Shown piece after piece: positions 1 through 13,000 of a stretch of 64,000 nucleotides of DNA (position 1 is its first letter; every line of letters begins with the position of its first letter). A model generated the notes under the pieces. It searched no databases. It was given only the letters and a program-made list of their open reading frames with translations, and had not been told where the DNA came from. Position numbers and translations under genes: made by a program. The stretch comes from Drechslerella dactyloides. Lineage: Eukaryota; Ascomycota; Orbiliomycetes; Orbiliales; Orbiliaceae. The stretch lies in NCBI GenBank assembly GCA_020064725.1, contig JAGTWJ010000019.1, forward strand, positions 4,998,501-5,062,500, read 5' to 3'.

Positions 1-3000
1 GATCAGGATGTTATGGAGGTGGAGGTGGACTTGTGGATAAATGTTATGTCCTGTTGCTGTGCTTTTCCCCCATCCGCCTGCAACAGCGAGCCCACAGCAG
101 GAATGGATATGTGTATATATATGTGTATGTATTAAGACGTGTGGGAAAAGAAAATTCGGTACGTATATGCAAGACGAGGAAGCCTCCAAACAATAACGTG
201 GACAGTTGGAAGGGATAACAACCTTTCTTCAAACCGGTAGGCTAAAATATAGACGAACATATGCACCCAAGCGCGGTGCCTGAACCTGTGTTCTTTTTGT
301 AGACTGGTTGCGCGGCGGCCGCAGCCTTACTTTTTTCCTAGGGTGCGTTTAGGAAAAGACGACAGGTAGACGTCGTTCCTGACAGATGGCCTTCAATCGA
401 GTGTTGGAATTGTAATATTGTTCTATTCAAGTCAACATGTTCTCGATGCTTGAATATCGAGCAGGCCAAGATGGATATCGATCAAACGATGCAGTCGGCG
501 TTTTGAAGATGCTCGAGCCTGGCAGCCAGTGGCCTGTTTGGAGGAAGAAAATGGTCGCTGTGGAGAAGTATCGCAACTCTTTTGCTTTTTTATGTAGATA
601 TATGCATGATGTGCTAGGACAGGAAGAATATGGCCCGCTTCTTTTCCTGAGATATATCTTCCAACGTTGCGTGAGCGATTCAATTCGTTGCCTTTGTTCT
701 AGATATAGCTCGGCGGGCTCTCGGGGTGAGATTATGATGCAAAGGTGTATGGGCCGTGTGGGCAGCTTGGGTGGCCTCCGGTCAGATATATCATAACATA
801 CCCAAGCTGGAGCCGTGCGCTCTTATTTGCGAATTTGAGAGGATAGCGGATGTGAGCGAGGTGACTGGGGGCACAGCTAGTGAGGACGTTGAGCTAGTCT
901 GTCGCTGAATCCCTGTCCAGTAATTATAATAATGCCGTTGCGCTAACTGGATACAAGAGAGCCACAGGAAGGCAGGCAAATAGTTTCGAGGATGCAGGTA
1001 GGGAAGTACTTAGCTGGGAGGCGGCATGCAATCAGGTAGGTATGCCTCACTGCCACTACGTATGTCTAAAGGGAAGGATTGCGAGCCAGCGCGAGTAATT
1101 GCCCGCATCTTTCCTTTCAATCAAAGAAAGCGGCCGTGAACACGGCATTCTCTGAGTGGATGCATCATGGTGGGAACTGTAAAGGAAGTAACCGTGTACA
1201 ATGCGGTGCTTGTGTCAAAATCTAGCTAGTCGAGCAGCAAGGTCTCTCAGACCCCGTTGAAAGGATCTGCGATCATGTCATCCCGTTCGCATTCGAGTCT
1301 TCAAAGAACAGAACGAGAGGGAGAAAAAAGCACTGGTCATTTCTAGAATGATACCTAGGCCGGTGCAGCGCTGATGGTGTGCACCTTCCTCTAGTTGCGT
1401 CGAAAGCAATCAGATTTCGCCGAAACTGATGGCTTGTCCATGGATTGAACCACACTTCAAGGCTCCCCACTCGATTCTCTCCCTGACTAGACTGTCAGGA
1501 AATCACTCCTCATTCCGTCTCTGAACCAGGGATGCAGGCAGACATGGTGCTGTAAATCCAAGGATCGATCACGGCCAGCCAGGCATAAAAATCTGAAACC
1601 GACCACAGCACCTTGAAGGAAAAGCTGCCTGCAATCGATGAATTCTTGCAGTAGATCGCTTAAAGTGGACATGAAATGACGAGAACGGGCCCATAAACAA
1701 TTGTTTGGTGCTTGGAGAAACAGGTGGTTTTACGACCCTGAGTTGTGCGCGTGCGCCGCACCAGATGCTGCTTGCGCTTGGGGTGCATGCCACGCTGCTT
1801 GTTCATTAGCTGAAATATGCATGTACGGTCGACGAAGGCGCAAGATTAAAACGAGCAATCCTATGTGCGATTGAAGGGTCCGCAGGACTATCTACCGGCT
1901 TTTGTCTAGCTCGTAATTGCATTTTAACTCACCGGTGTGGGGCACGCACGTACATGAATGAATTCCCGTTTTTCCGTACATGAATGAGTACGGCACCTCT
2001 GTGCGTGTATCAATGACACAGAACTAAGGCACGGCATAGTCAGAGCAGCGTGTGTACCTTGCTTTCGCTGGTGGGGGCCGGCCGATATGAACGGGCCAAG
2101 GAAGCTAGCTAGGGAACGAAGATGGCCAGGACAGGACAGGGCCGTGCACACCGCGAATGCGACATCCTTTCTCGTCTCCAAAATTCAGAAGCTGCAAGAC
2201 ATCAATCTTAGAAACATAACCTAAGATGTCGACATCTTCCCAAACTGAGTTTCAAAGCGTTTCATGAGACCAAGCTGACCAGTTTATCGGTTGTAGAGAG
2301 GACCCGTAGCAAGGCATCTGAACAAGCTGTTATCACTTGCACCGCGGTAACAAGCTTTCCGCTGCCAGGCGACCAAAAATATTCTTATTTTAGGCGATAC
2401 GTTGGATAGGCGGTGCGTAGAAGCCGCCTCTATCTAGCCACTATGCCTTGCATGAAGCTCGTAATTTTTAAAATAGAGACGTTGGGCGATACCATAGGAC
2501 TAATGGCGCAGCCGATGTATCGTAGCGAAATATGTGGTCTCAACTGACCGGGGCAACAGATGGTCGATGTGGAGAGGTGCATTGGCGTTACGCTACCGGT
2601 TAGCTGCCCGCTGTGTCCCCTCACTAGTGAGCCTTCAGGCCTTTTAAAATTCACATCTTGCACCTGACCACGAAAGAAGAAATTAAGAGAAATGTCCTGC
2701 GCAGCACGTCGAGTCGAACCCTGGTCCACGTCCGCCAGCCTGAGCATCGGCATAATTCAGGTGCCACCTGTTTGGTTGCTTTTCCCAGATCCATTGAACT
2801 CTCCCCCACCCACCTTTTCAAGTGGGTCTGGTTCTTTCTTTTTCTGTGGCGTCTCAGCTTGCTTTTGGTGATCATGAGTTGCTGGTGTCAAGCTCGAAAT
2901 TCCAATCGAGATGGTGTGTGTGCGTTGCGCGGAGGCTGCAGCGTCGTACAGACCAAATTCCTCCATGCGCCAGACCCTGTGCCAGTGCAGAGTTTCGAGC

Positions 3001-6000
3001 TCCGAGGCCTCACAGCCGAGCATTCTTCTATGATGGCTAGCGCTAGCTCGTCACCCGAGGATCCCCGCTCCTGTGCGGTCATCGACTCTGTTCCTTCGAG
3101 CAGGCCGAACAGGCCGAACAGGCCGAGCGCAGGGCCTCGAGGCGAGCTGGGGCAGGCTAAGCAGGTACCGGCACCCCAGAGATGGTATTGGGGGGTGCGT
3201 GTCTCGCTGTGGACGGAGAGCTTGAATCAGTCGACTCCGTGAAAGGTTCCACACTCCAAAATATAAAATTGAGTTCTGGAATTTGAGCCGACATCCGCAT
3301 TTGTATAGTTTTCAAATCCATGCAGAGAGATACGACATCCATTGACAAAAGATATGGACATGAACGGCCATCCTGGGAGAGCACTGCAGGAAAGCAGCAG
3401 TTTGCAGCGCGGTCAGATTGTCTAAATGATCTTGCAATCTACCCTTTCCGAATGTTTTCGTTTCAATATTCGCCAGCCGGAGACAATCGCCCATGCAAAG
3501 CGGTAAGGGCGACTTCAGAAAGGGCCTTCGAAATTTCGCTGCCAAGGCGCTATTTTTACAGAGTTCGGCCTGGACCTTTGACTGCCAGCCGCCATCTGGT
3601 CACGCCTTCGATGGAAGCGCATGAATAAATCCATGGGGCGCATGCAGACTCTCCTGAGCAGGATGCTTTTCCGTCTCTGCGGTTACCGGACGCTGGGTCT
3701 AGCAGCTGTACAGGCGACACGCATCGGTACCCATTCACACTGTACGAAGTGAGCAAGCTTGCAAGTATGTACCGCAAAAGTATCTCCAAGCGCGGCATCT
3801 TCCAACTAAATTCTCAAGGCGACGGCCGTCATCCTTCGGAATATGACGCATCTGACCATGTCCGGCTGTCGGTGCAAGTCTTCTACCGGCCGGTAGACCA
3901 TCTGCGCTTATTCATGCGTGGCCCGGATAGCGCAGTTTGCTTCTCTGCTTGTGCACAATGACGACGATACATTAGGTAACTGCCTCCTCTGTGACACAGG
4001 AACGGCATGTAGCCGTTGAGACTGACGGTGTATACCTAGAATTCTCTCTTGTATTCGCAGCGAAACGTAGAAGGGATTTGGATGCTGGGCTCCGAGAGCC
4101 TAGCGACGTTGTACATGGTACCCGACGTTCAAATCGTGTCAATGCTACCTCCTCAAACTCCTCAAAGGTTGACCCGGGTAGCGGGAAATTGGGCAGACGG
4201 CAGCCATGTCTGGGGACAGGCTTACCCACTAATCAGGTTTATGCTCATCTTGAAAATACCCCCGCAGGCAATCTATGACCTCGCTCGCCAGCTCGGCGTT
4301 CCTCAGCGCATAATTTACCAACATTGCATCGTGTAAATGGAGCTACTACCCTGGTGATTGGATACCACAATGACCATCTGGAAATCTGCAGAAGATCAGA
4401 GGATCATGAAAGAACAAAGAAACCGCTGGATCGGGTATATTAACAACAGGAAAAGAACTGGCTGGGCGTCGTGTTGCTGGGATTCGCTCGATCTGAACCA
4501 GGCTGGCAGCATTGCACAATATCGGTGCATCCGCAAGCGGGAAATTTGATGTGCCGCTAACGTTATAACGTTATACGGTGTCGCGTTCACGAAAGCATTG
4601 GGGCCGAAAGACGGTCCAGACACTCGTAGTATCCGGTACATCTGAAAATGATGGATTCAGTCTCGTCAGACGCCACGTATGCCATGGGTTCATGTGCATC
4701 GAGATAAATGATCGTTATGCTGTGTCTCGGGCATGTCGCAGGGATTTTCTTTGCACCTAGCAGCTACATTATAAACCTGGTTTCGCCGCTATCTTGAGCA
4801 ACTACACATGGGTGTGCCTGTCGTGAAGATAGACGGGAAAACTTTAGGGTGGCCTGTGAAAGCGGCGTGGACCGGTGTGACTTTGCGAAAAATATTCGGA
4901 TCATCCTATTGAACTGGAAAGATTTTGTTCTTGTGGCACCACAATGCAGTAGCGAACACTGGAAGTAGATCTGACTCGTATACATAGGCGATTCGGATGC
5001 GCTTCCCTTATTACCTGTAGATCGTGATTAACATAAGTCTGTGCGATGGTACGCTGTACCGCATGCCAGGCACCTTCCTTGGGATCATAACCTGGGTCCT
5101 GAAATTTAATTCATATTCCACAGGGCCATGCCATACGTGTGGTCGCTGCTGCCGAAATGCCATGCGGTGGGTCCTGAACATAGCATCGAAGTGGAAATGC
5201 AAGCCATGTTGGCTGAACTGCGAGACGTTTGTCCGCAGGTACGTGGATTTTTGGACAGAAGGAGCGGTCTAGATCAACTAAACAGAGATCTCTCTGAACC
5301 CGGTTAATTGTTTTCCCGAAGAAGGGCACTTCGGCGAACTTGCGCTGCTCATTTGTTGTTCACGAACAGTATGGAACCCCTCTATCCAAAGTTTCTGCCT
5401 AAGTACATGTACTTACTTATGTACCTACGCAGCGTTCTGATATTCTTCGACCTACATAGCTTTTGTATGCATGTACCTAATCTATGGCATGCGGCTGCTG
5501 CACATCACCTCCAGAATCACATAATGTTAATGGAAAGGCGACAATGGTGGCAAAGCCGCAGTGCGATAGTCCGAGATCTTGATTCGAGACTCAGCGACTC
5601 ATGCGGTTGGGGATTGGAAGACATGCATGCTCATCAGATGCCGCATACCCGATTTCCTAACAATATACAAATAACGGCGGCCAATATTTGATTTGCTTAA
5701 TGGATAACGTTGGTTTCCGGGGTTTTCTGGAGACGGTCTCGACGCTAGCAAAGCCTGGCAACGTTCTGAAGATTGATCTCTGTCTTGAGACAAGGTCTGG
5801 TGAGAACCGTGGCACTGCAATTGCACTCACGCATGCAGGTATGCATGTTGAACGTTTACGGTGATTTATAAACCCAAGACGTTTGAATTATGAAATGCTG
5901 TTGCTGCGAAGTCGTCCGCAACTTGAATTCTATCGTACATGTATGTGTCTGCCTCATGCGTGGACAGGGTCCTTAAAAACAGAGATTGATCCGTGTGGAC

Positions 6001-6282
6001 ATCTGTAGGTGACTTGCAGATGTAACTGTGCTCCATGGATCTAGTAAATCTGTATCTCTGATGAAGTTCGGGCTACTCCCGGAAGCACTGGCGCGGAGAT
6101 CTTGAGAATTGGATTCCATAACGTGTACAGAAGAATCACCGATACATGATGCCGTTCTGATACGAGCTTTGAATTCTACCTTCTATGGAATCCCGAACAA
6201 AGCAGCAATCGTGAACAGATAAAAAGCAGCCCCATAACGAGATGTATATGCATGCAGGTGCAAGAAAAAAAGATTTAGGGAC
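1..6282. other. Gene-poor left flank
   Basis: I see no convincing gene in these 6.3 kb. The open frames are short (the longest about 190 codons), overlap each other on both strands, and show no protein family, signal peptide or splice-supported continuation. Several frames around 2650-3250 and 3990-4340 were read and rejected. A short tandem repeat sits at 3101-3127. The DNA is not strongly AT-rich, so heavy repeat-induced mutation is not obvious by eye. It may be intergenic or long regulatory sequence, or a decayed element I cannot recognise. Confidence 0.5.
3101..3127. repeat. 9-bp tandem repeat (caggccgaa x3)
   Basis: Three adjacent copies of the 9-base unit caggccgaa, the last ending in g instead of a. 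It lies in the gene-poor flank with no gene around it. Confidence 0.8.
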
Positions 6283-6935
6283 CTAATGCAGCAAAGTGTA
6301 AACCGGTGCATCCAACTTTTCCCGTCCCTTCAGCACATCGATCTCCAGAATGAAGAGGTAACCGATGAGATTGCCTTCCAACTGACGAACCAATGAGCCG
6401 GCAGCGGCAGCGGATCCACCTATATGAAAACGGCACGAGACATGTCAGCTCTGGAAAGGTTCTGCACCTCGATATTGCCGCGAAGAATCGGAAGGTGTGA
6501 CTTACCCGTCGCGATGATATCATCTACAACGAGGACTCTCTGGCCCGGCTTGATGCCGCCCTTTTGCATCTCGAAAATATCTGCGCCATACTCCTTCATG
6601 AACTTGACGCTAACGCATTCGCCGGGCATCTTGCCCTTTTTCCGAACAGGAACAAAGCCCGCTTCCAACTTGAGAGCAAGCGACGGCCCGAATAGGAAGC
6701 CGCGGGCGTCAAGGCCGACAATTACATCTGGTTTCACCGGGAAAGCCTGAAGCACCTGGAGGGCCAATGCCTCCATTAACTTCGCGTGATGCTCGTAACT
6801 GGAGAAGAGGGGCAATATGTCCTCAAACAGAATGCCAGGCTGGGGGAAATCCGGATATTGCTTAAGCGCGCCACGCAGCTCATCGTGGAGCTTTGTGAGC
6901 TCCGGAACTTCTTCCGCGTCGGTGACATCAGTCAT
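6283..6935 (-). CDS. apt1: Adenine phosphoribosyltransferase
   Basis: Purine salvage enzyme that makes AMP from adenine and PRPP in the cytosol. The coding sequence is two exons on the minus strand, 6935-6506 and 6419-6283, giving 188 residues, a normal APRT length. The donor is GTAAGT and the acceptor ATAG. The splice joins exactly inside the PRPP-binding loop (VVDDIIATGGSAAA, about residues 136-149), which proves the intron. Other family blocks are visible: the N-terminal PDFPQPGILFEDI and GLDARGF with the preceding hydrophobic strand. Unspliced, the frame would run into unrelated residues. It is divergent from the Phe-tRNA synthetase gene, with 1.2 kb between the two starts. Start chosen as the first ATG in frame, followed directly by a typical APRT N-terminus. 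Confidence 0.96.
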
Positions 6936-8149
6936 TTTGGGTATTCCTGGTTAGTCTTTGTACCAACCAACAGGGAGAAACAACCGGGGGAGGAAAAGGT
7001 GGATAGAGCGTATCGCAAAAAGATATCGATATGAGCAGAATAGTCGATTGATCCGATAATGTGATCGAACCCACAGCTTTGGAAGGCCTGGTAGTCCTGG
7101 AAGATCGTGCTGATGATGGTAGTAAGGGAGGGAAGGAAAGAAACTCGCCCCTAGGCTCCAAGAAGCAGACTTTTTGTCAAGCTCCGACGTTATCAAGGGA
7201 TATCAGAACGATATCAGCGTGGCCGGGGAGCGTTCGGCCAGGAGAGATGCCAGGCAAGAATTTTGCATACACGCAGGGGTAGAGCTTGAGGCAGCTGAAG
7301 CCGATGCACACCAAGCGGACAAGTTACGCAGCTGGCAAGTTCATGCGCGAATTTCGAGCATGGGATTGAGAAACAAACTACTCTTGCTCTCCGCGCAGGC
7401 CAGGGAGCTAGTCAATAAGGTGAAAAGCGAACAGAAGGACGAACAAAGCGCGCTTAGCCTGCCCTGCTTGATGGAGCGAGTAAGAACCTAGGAATTGGAT
7501 GGATTGATCGGGTTAACGGTGCGAAAAGTAAACCGGCTTGGCCCGAAAAATACTCTTGTCTTATGTTGTGAACAGATAGCTAGTCCAGCGAGCTAAATGA
7601 GCAGGTATCATTTCGAATATTTCTCTCTGCATCGGGCTTTAGTGCGTCGCATGCGAGAAACTGAAATGCGCCAGACGGAGATTAGTCAGCTGCCACGCGC
7701 CCCGCCGCACCCCGCCGCACCAGCCACAGCTTACGCCGAAAGCGCTCTCCGGAGCCCTGACTTTAACGGATTTGAATCGAGTCTCGCGGGCCAATTCATT
7801 AGCTTATTACGATGCTGTCCGCGACTTGCGGAAATTGGGTTGCAGGTGGTTGGCTCACAGACTCATATGCTATGATTCATTGCGCCGACCTCGCCGTGCG
7901 GTGGTGTTTCGGTCTGTGCCCCGCAGTCGGCAAACTCGCTCGATGACCACCAAAAAAATCCACCCAGCCGCCAACAGCCCCACCATCACCAACATCAACA
8001 TCAGCATCGGCACCGCTCACCTTTGTCGACAAGGCATAGACGCAGCGCGTCGCGGGTGTCCCTTACAGCTGTCGAGACGACTTTGAAACCCGTCCAACCC
8101 GCCGCTATCTGAAACTCCACCCGCGTCGCAACATCTACCGTCGGTCAAC
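6936..8149. other. Divergent intergenic region between apt1 and frs2
   Basis: About 1.2 kb separating two divergently transcribed housekeeping genes, so it should hold both promoters. There is no clear TATA box near either start, as is common for housekeeping genes. The stretch just before the Phe-tRNA synthetase start (about 7950-8149) is rich in short CA/CCA tracts, consistent with a 5' leader. A small C-rich duplication lies at about 7696-7718. No further gene seen. Confidence 0.5.
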
Positions 8150-10084
8150 ATGGCTGAGTTACAGACGGAAGTCCTGCGAAGGCTGGATGCTTCGCCGGCA
8201 GCCTCCTTAACTTCCGAGGAAGACTTCCCAACGACACCCTTCGCTACATTAAAAGCCGCGCTCGATTCGCTGCAGTCCAAGGAGATGATCACATATGAAA
8301 CGCGGGAAACCGAGTACAACCTCTTGACACCCGAAGGTCAGCAGATCCTGGCGCAGGGCAGCCACGAAGCGAAGGTCTGGCAGGTTGTGCATAAGCTGGG
8401 AGAGCTGAGGATTTCCGCGCTTGCTGTGAGTTTGGAGGTGTATTGATGGGTTTAAGCGGCTGCGGCACGGAAGCTTACAGTTTGGATAGTCTCAACCTGA
8501 GTTTGCGGGAGACCCAAATGCTGCCAGGCTTGGTCAGATGCGCGCTTTCAAGGAAGGCTGGATCAAGAAACACCCGGAGGACAGGGCAAAGATAATATCC
8601 GGAGTGAGTTATTCTGCACAGAGGGATTTAAAATTCGTTGATCGCAAAGTTGACCATTGCCTCGATAGGTTGACGACATTGTGGACGTCACACGAGCGGA
8701 TTTGGAGCTCATCGCCAACACGGGCTCGGGTCCTGACGCCACTACATTATCAGATTTGAGAAAGCGCAAACTGATCACGCCGCACAAAAGATTCGCTTTC
8801 ACCATTCGGAAGGGATCCAGGTTCGGCCTAGAAGTTTTGAAAGAATATACCGATCTGGATGCCGACATGTTACAAAGGTTGGGACGGGAACCAATTACTC
8901 TGCCCCTCAAGTGTTGGGTGGGACATGACTGACACCATCGCTTCTGTTGTAGCGGCAAGTGGCAAGAAGTATCTTTCAAGCCATATAATCTAAAAGCGCT
9001 GGGGGCACCCACCATGTCTGGAGCGCTCCATCCTTGTATGTTGGTCGATATATGCGCACTCCGCCGTGGTGAGAGGTAGCTAACTGCTATGAAGTGGGTA
9101 AGGTCAGACACGAATTCCGTCAGATTTTCTTCGAGATGGGATTTACGGAGATGCCTACGAATCAGTAAGCCTGACTTTGCCTCAGCTCCGGGCGAACACC
9201 ACTAATGCGGTTAATGCCTCATAGATTCGTCGAATCTGGTTTCTGGAACTTTGATGCTCTTTATGTGCCTCAACAACATCCTGCCCGTGATACGCAGGAT
9301 ACGTTTTTCATCTTGAACCCTGAAAAGGCCGACATGCCCCGCTCTGAGAGTGGGGAGCCTCTAAGCGAGTATTGGGCCAACATTAAGCAGGTACACGAGA
9401 ATGGGAAGTTCGGCTCATTAGGCTACCGATACCCGTGGCAAGCGGAGGAGTCTCTCAAACTTGTCTTGCGGACACATACTACTGCCACGTCGGCTGCAAT
9501 GTTGTACAAACTAGCCCAGAATCCGCAGCCGGCGCGCTACTTCTCTATCGATCGGGTGTTCAGAAACGAGACGGTAGACGCAACTCATCTGGCAGAGTTT
9601 CACCAAGTTGAAGGCGTTATCGCCGATTTTGATCTCACTCTTGGCGACCTCATCGGATTCATGAATGAGTTCTTCGGCAAGATGGGGGTCAAGCAACTTC
9701 GCTTCAAGCCAGCTTACAACCCTTACACCGAGCCGAGCATGGAGATTTTCAGTTGGCACGAAGGCCTAGGCAAATGGGTTGAGATTGGCAATTCCGGGAT
9801 GTTCAGGCCGGAAATGCTGGAAAGTATGGGCTTGCCTAAGGGCATGAAGGTCCACGGCTGGGGCCTGAGTCTCGAACGACCGACCATGATCAAGTAGGTG
9901 CCTTGTCCGAATTGGCAGTTTTGCCATTCCAACATCACCCCGTAATCGATCCATCCGCTGACAGCCGCCCCAATTTCTTGTAAACAGGTACGGAGTTTCG
10001 AACATACGAGAGTTGCTAGGCCACAAAGTGGACCTTAACTTCATCGAGAGCAATCCCGCTGTTAGACTCGACCAAGAAGTTTGA
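8150..10084 (+). CDS. FRS2: Phenylalanyl-tRNA synthetase alpha subunit (cytosolic)
   Basis: Catalytic subunit of the cytosolic alpha2-beta2 enzyme that charges tRNA-Phe. Seven exons: 8150-8425, 8490-8603, 8669-8877, 8953-9035, 9095-9164, 9225-9893 and 9988-10084, giving 505 residues, the usual length for eukaryotic alpha subunits. All joins keep frame; donors are GTGAGT, GTGAGT, GTTGGG, GTATGT, GTAAGC and GTAGGT. The N-terminal part is the winged-helix RNA-binding region. The large sixth exon holds the class II core: motif 2 around RYFSIDRVFRNET and motif 3 around GWGLSLERPTMIKYG, the latter completed across the last intron. The third donor (GTTGGG) is weak but is required by the conserved GKWQEVSFKPYN block that follows. 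Confidence 0.96.
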
Positions 10085-13000
10085 AACTAGCTCTGCATGG
10101 CCTTCAGCCTCCCATCGTTCTTCGGCCAGATATATGCCAATTTCGCAGGTGTTTTTTTTTTTGCGTATTCGCTGCATATATATTGAATAGACAAAACCCT
10201 GCTTGTTCGCATACATTGTCTGGAATGGCCACCAGCTGTACCGTAGTCAGCTGATGCTTCCATCTGAATATCTTCTGTCATAATGCATATCGTGGAGAGA
10301 TGATATAAAATGAACGGTTTGCGAGTCGTGGTATTCAGGTTACCTGGGTCCTGCATATTGGGTCTGGCGGCAGTGTATGAGGGTGGCCAACAGAGCTAAC
10401 AGCAAGTGATTCGCAAACGATAACGCAATTACCTAATTGTTCCTGGCTGGCAAGGGCAAGGGGGCCTCGACTTGAGATCGAGAACTGTCACTCCCGGCTG
10501 AAAATGTTCCAGATCTGTCAACGCCGACGCTTGTGCGTTCGAGCAAACCTTATCTAGCTGCAGGTTGGAGCGGTCAAGCTGCAGGTTGCTTAGGGTGGCG
10601 CCAGTTGAGAAGCACGAGTAGGAAGGCTCTCATGCGAAGTACACGTCCGTGCCGAATTTGTACCTCGTCGGTCATATCCACGAGGGGATGGAACCAGACA
10701 ATCGCCAGTGATGGAGGAACCTCCATCCCTGACTGAACTGGATCAATTCGTCCGTCCGCACTCGATTGCCCCAGCCGTTGTCATTCATGTGACATGGTCA
10801 AGGAACCAAGTGGAGTAGCATGCTTTTGAGAACCAGGCTAAGAGCTCATCTCAATGCATGCGGCTGCGGTTGCAATTGCGGTAGCATTGAACTTGCGCTG
10901 CGCTCTGAATGCAGGTGTGTCTGCGATCCATGGACTGAATGTTGGCTCCTCTTATCAGCGTCGCCCTGAGCCGTGTCTCGCTGCATTCGTGGCGAGGGCG
11001 ATCCTGGCCTAGACAGGCTTTTGTTCGGACCCTGGTTCGCCATTCAAGAATGCAGTATGTGAAGTTGACCCCCGGAGATGGCCCTGGCCTCTAGTCGACC
11101 TTTTTCATCAAAGAAACGTGGTTTGCGGCATTCAGCTGTTCGTGCGCGTGCACACTACCTACCCTACTATTGCGAGTGGAGCCACAGCTAAGAAGGAGTT
11201 CAGAACCACTATCCTGAACGAGAGATCGGTCCCGGGAGTCAGGACCGGCCGTGTTTGGTTTCCAACATTCCATAACCAACAGGCCTGCACGTCCTCGGTG
11301 CGATGAATCGAGTATAGCGCGAGAGCTCCGAATTGTGTTATACTGCCTTGGCGAGCAGGCTTGGGCCGCCAAAGGCGTGCGTGATGGTCCTGGGGCAGCT
11401 GAACGGTTGGCGTCGAGGTGCAGTATTTCGATGACGGTTTAGGGAGGTATTCCGGCGCTGATGAGGCTGGTCGAATTAATTACTTCAGTGCGCTGGCTGG
11501 AATTACATTATTGCATCCTGCGGGTAACGGTGGCATTTACACGCGCACGATTGATGCCAGCGGAGAAGATGAATTGATTCTCGGTCAAAATGTCGAGCTC
11601 CAAGATCAAGACCAAAGCCAAGAAGGCGAAATGCAACATCAACGGCAACTCAAGGAAGGGTCTGGTTTACGAGACCAACATCAACGCGAATGCTCGGTTT
11701 CCAGATGGAGTGTAGAACCTCGCCCTGTGCTCAGTGTTCCCGAGCCTACCTCGCATTGACCAGCATTTTTAATCGAGGGCTCCGTACTTGCTCCTTCGCA
11801 TTGAGAGGGTTTCGGTACCCCCGGTCATCCATGCGGTTTCTATAGGAGCTGCTATACTGCTCCGTCCGGATACGTACCGGAACTGAAGCCACCTCTTGTT
11901 CTCAAATCCGCTGTTCTGCGAACCAACGAACCTCAAACCTGTAAACTAAGGACCATGCAGGTGGCGGACACCACACAGAAGCTTTTGCCCACATGGACGG
12001 CTCCCGCCGCTGGTACCAGACATTGCGCACATCACCTGCTCTCGTGCGTATTGGCTAGTGCCTCTCGACTCACGTCAGCTCGCATTTTAGTACTCTTTTC
12101 ATCTAACATCTGTGTTCTATTTCTGAAGTAACAGCGTTCTGCCCCGCGCGGCAACCTGGTAGTATATATATATAGAATTATATGAAGGTATATTACAGTT
12201 CTTTTGACTTCGTGCATGACCACATATATGCATAAACATATGTGCATCACCAACCTGCAGCACACACAAAGTTATAGTATCTGGGAATTTAGCCGTATGA
12301 CGGAGTTGGAATGGTTGTGTAAAGTCGCCTAATTTGGATACATGCCCCGTCTGGTGTCCTATTGTATATGAAATTAACGACCTGGGAGTGCTTGAGACCC
12401 TAAATAGGATCACTCAAGAAGCTCCGTGCTGCGGGAAACCAGCTGCACAAGCGCCACGGGCGTGTAAGCCTGAATTTGTCTGCTGTGGAGGGAACCTGGG
12501 ATTTCGTCCTTGTTGGGATACTCTTGCGCTTCTGACTTATGTTTGTAGGTTTCTACCAACATGCGTCCGATTTCCGACCCACTTACCGTACTTGCCCTCC
12601 TTTGGTTTGTATTCATGCATGCATGCACTCTGTCCGTTTCGCAAAACGTTCGACAGGGTATCTATAGAAGCTAAGTGGTTTCATGCACTTTTGCTATCGC
12701 CTGAGATTCTGCTGTGCGCTACTGTTCCTCGACAGGTGATAGGAACTCGTTGCAAAATCGCGCATAAAGTTCTTCCTCCAAAGTTATCGGGAATGGAAAT
12801 ATTGTTCTGCTAGTATACTGCGTATTTCTTGCTATCGTGCGTCCCGAGAGCCTGGCACGGGCGGCTACAGGAGCTCAGAACAACGGTCGCTATCAGTCAA
12901 CGGTGTACACCATGATCTTTATTTGCCTCCGCATTTCGAATTCCTGTTTTCCGATGCCCCGGCTGGATTTGCCGTGGCGCTACATACGTACATCCCATTC

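Noticed and set aside
2705..2730. Minus-strand ggttcgactcg resembling a B-box
   Set aside because: The flanking bases do not form a 5-bp T-stem and no tRNA body is present.
2658..3242. 194-codon plus-strand frame in the left flank
   Set aside because: No recognisable domain and frames on the other strand are similarly open; the only hydrophobic stretch is internal and unsupported.
11418..11759. 113-codon plus-strand frame and an overlapping 41-codon Lys-rich frame starting with ATG at 11590
   Set aside because: No family, signal peptide or splice partner; two frames overlap in different phases, so neither can be preferred.
12334..12813. 159-codon plus-strand frame rich in Cys, Pro and Leu
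   Set aside because: No domain, no signal peptide, opposite-strand frames equally open; composition looks like translated non-coding DNA.
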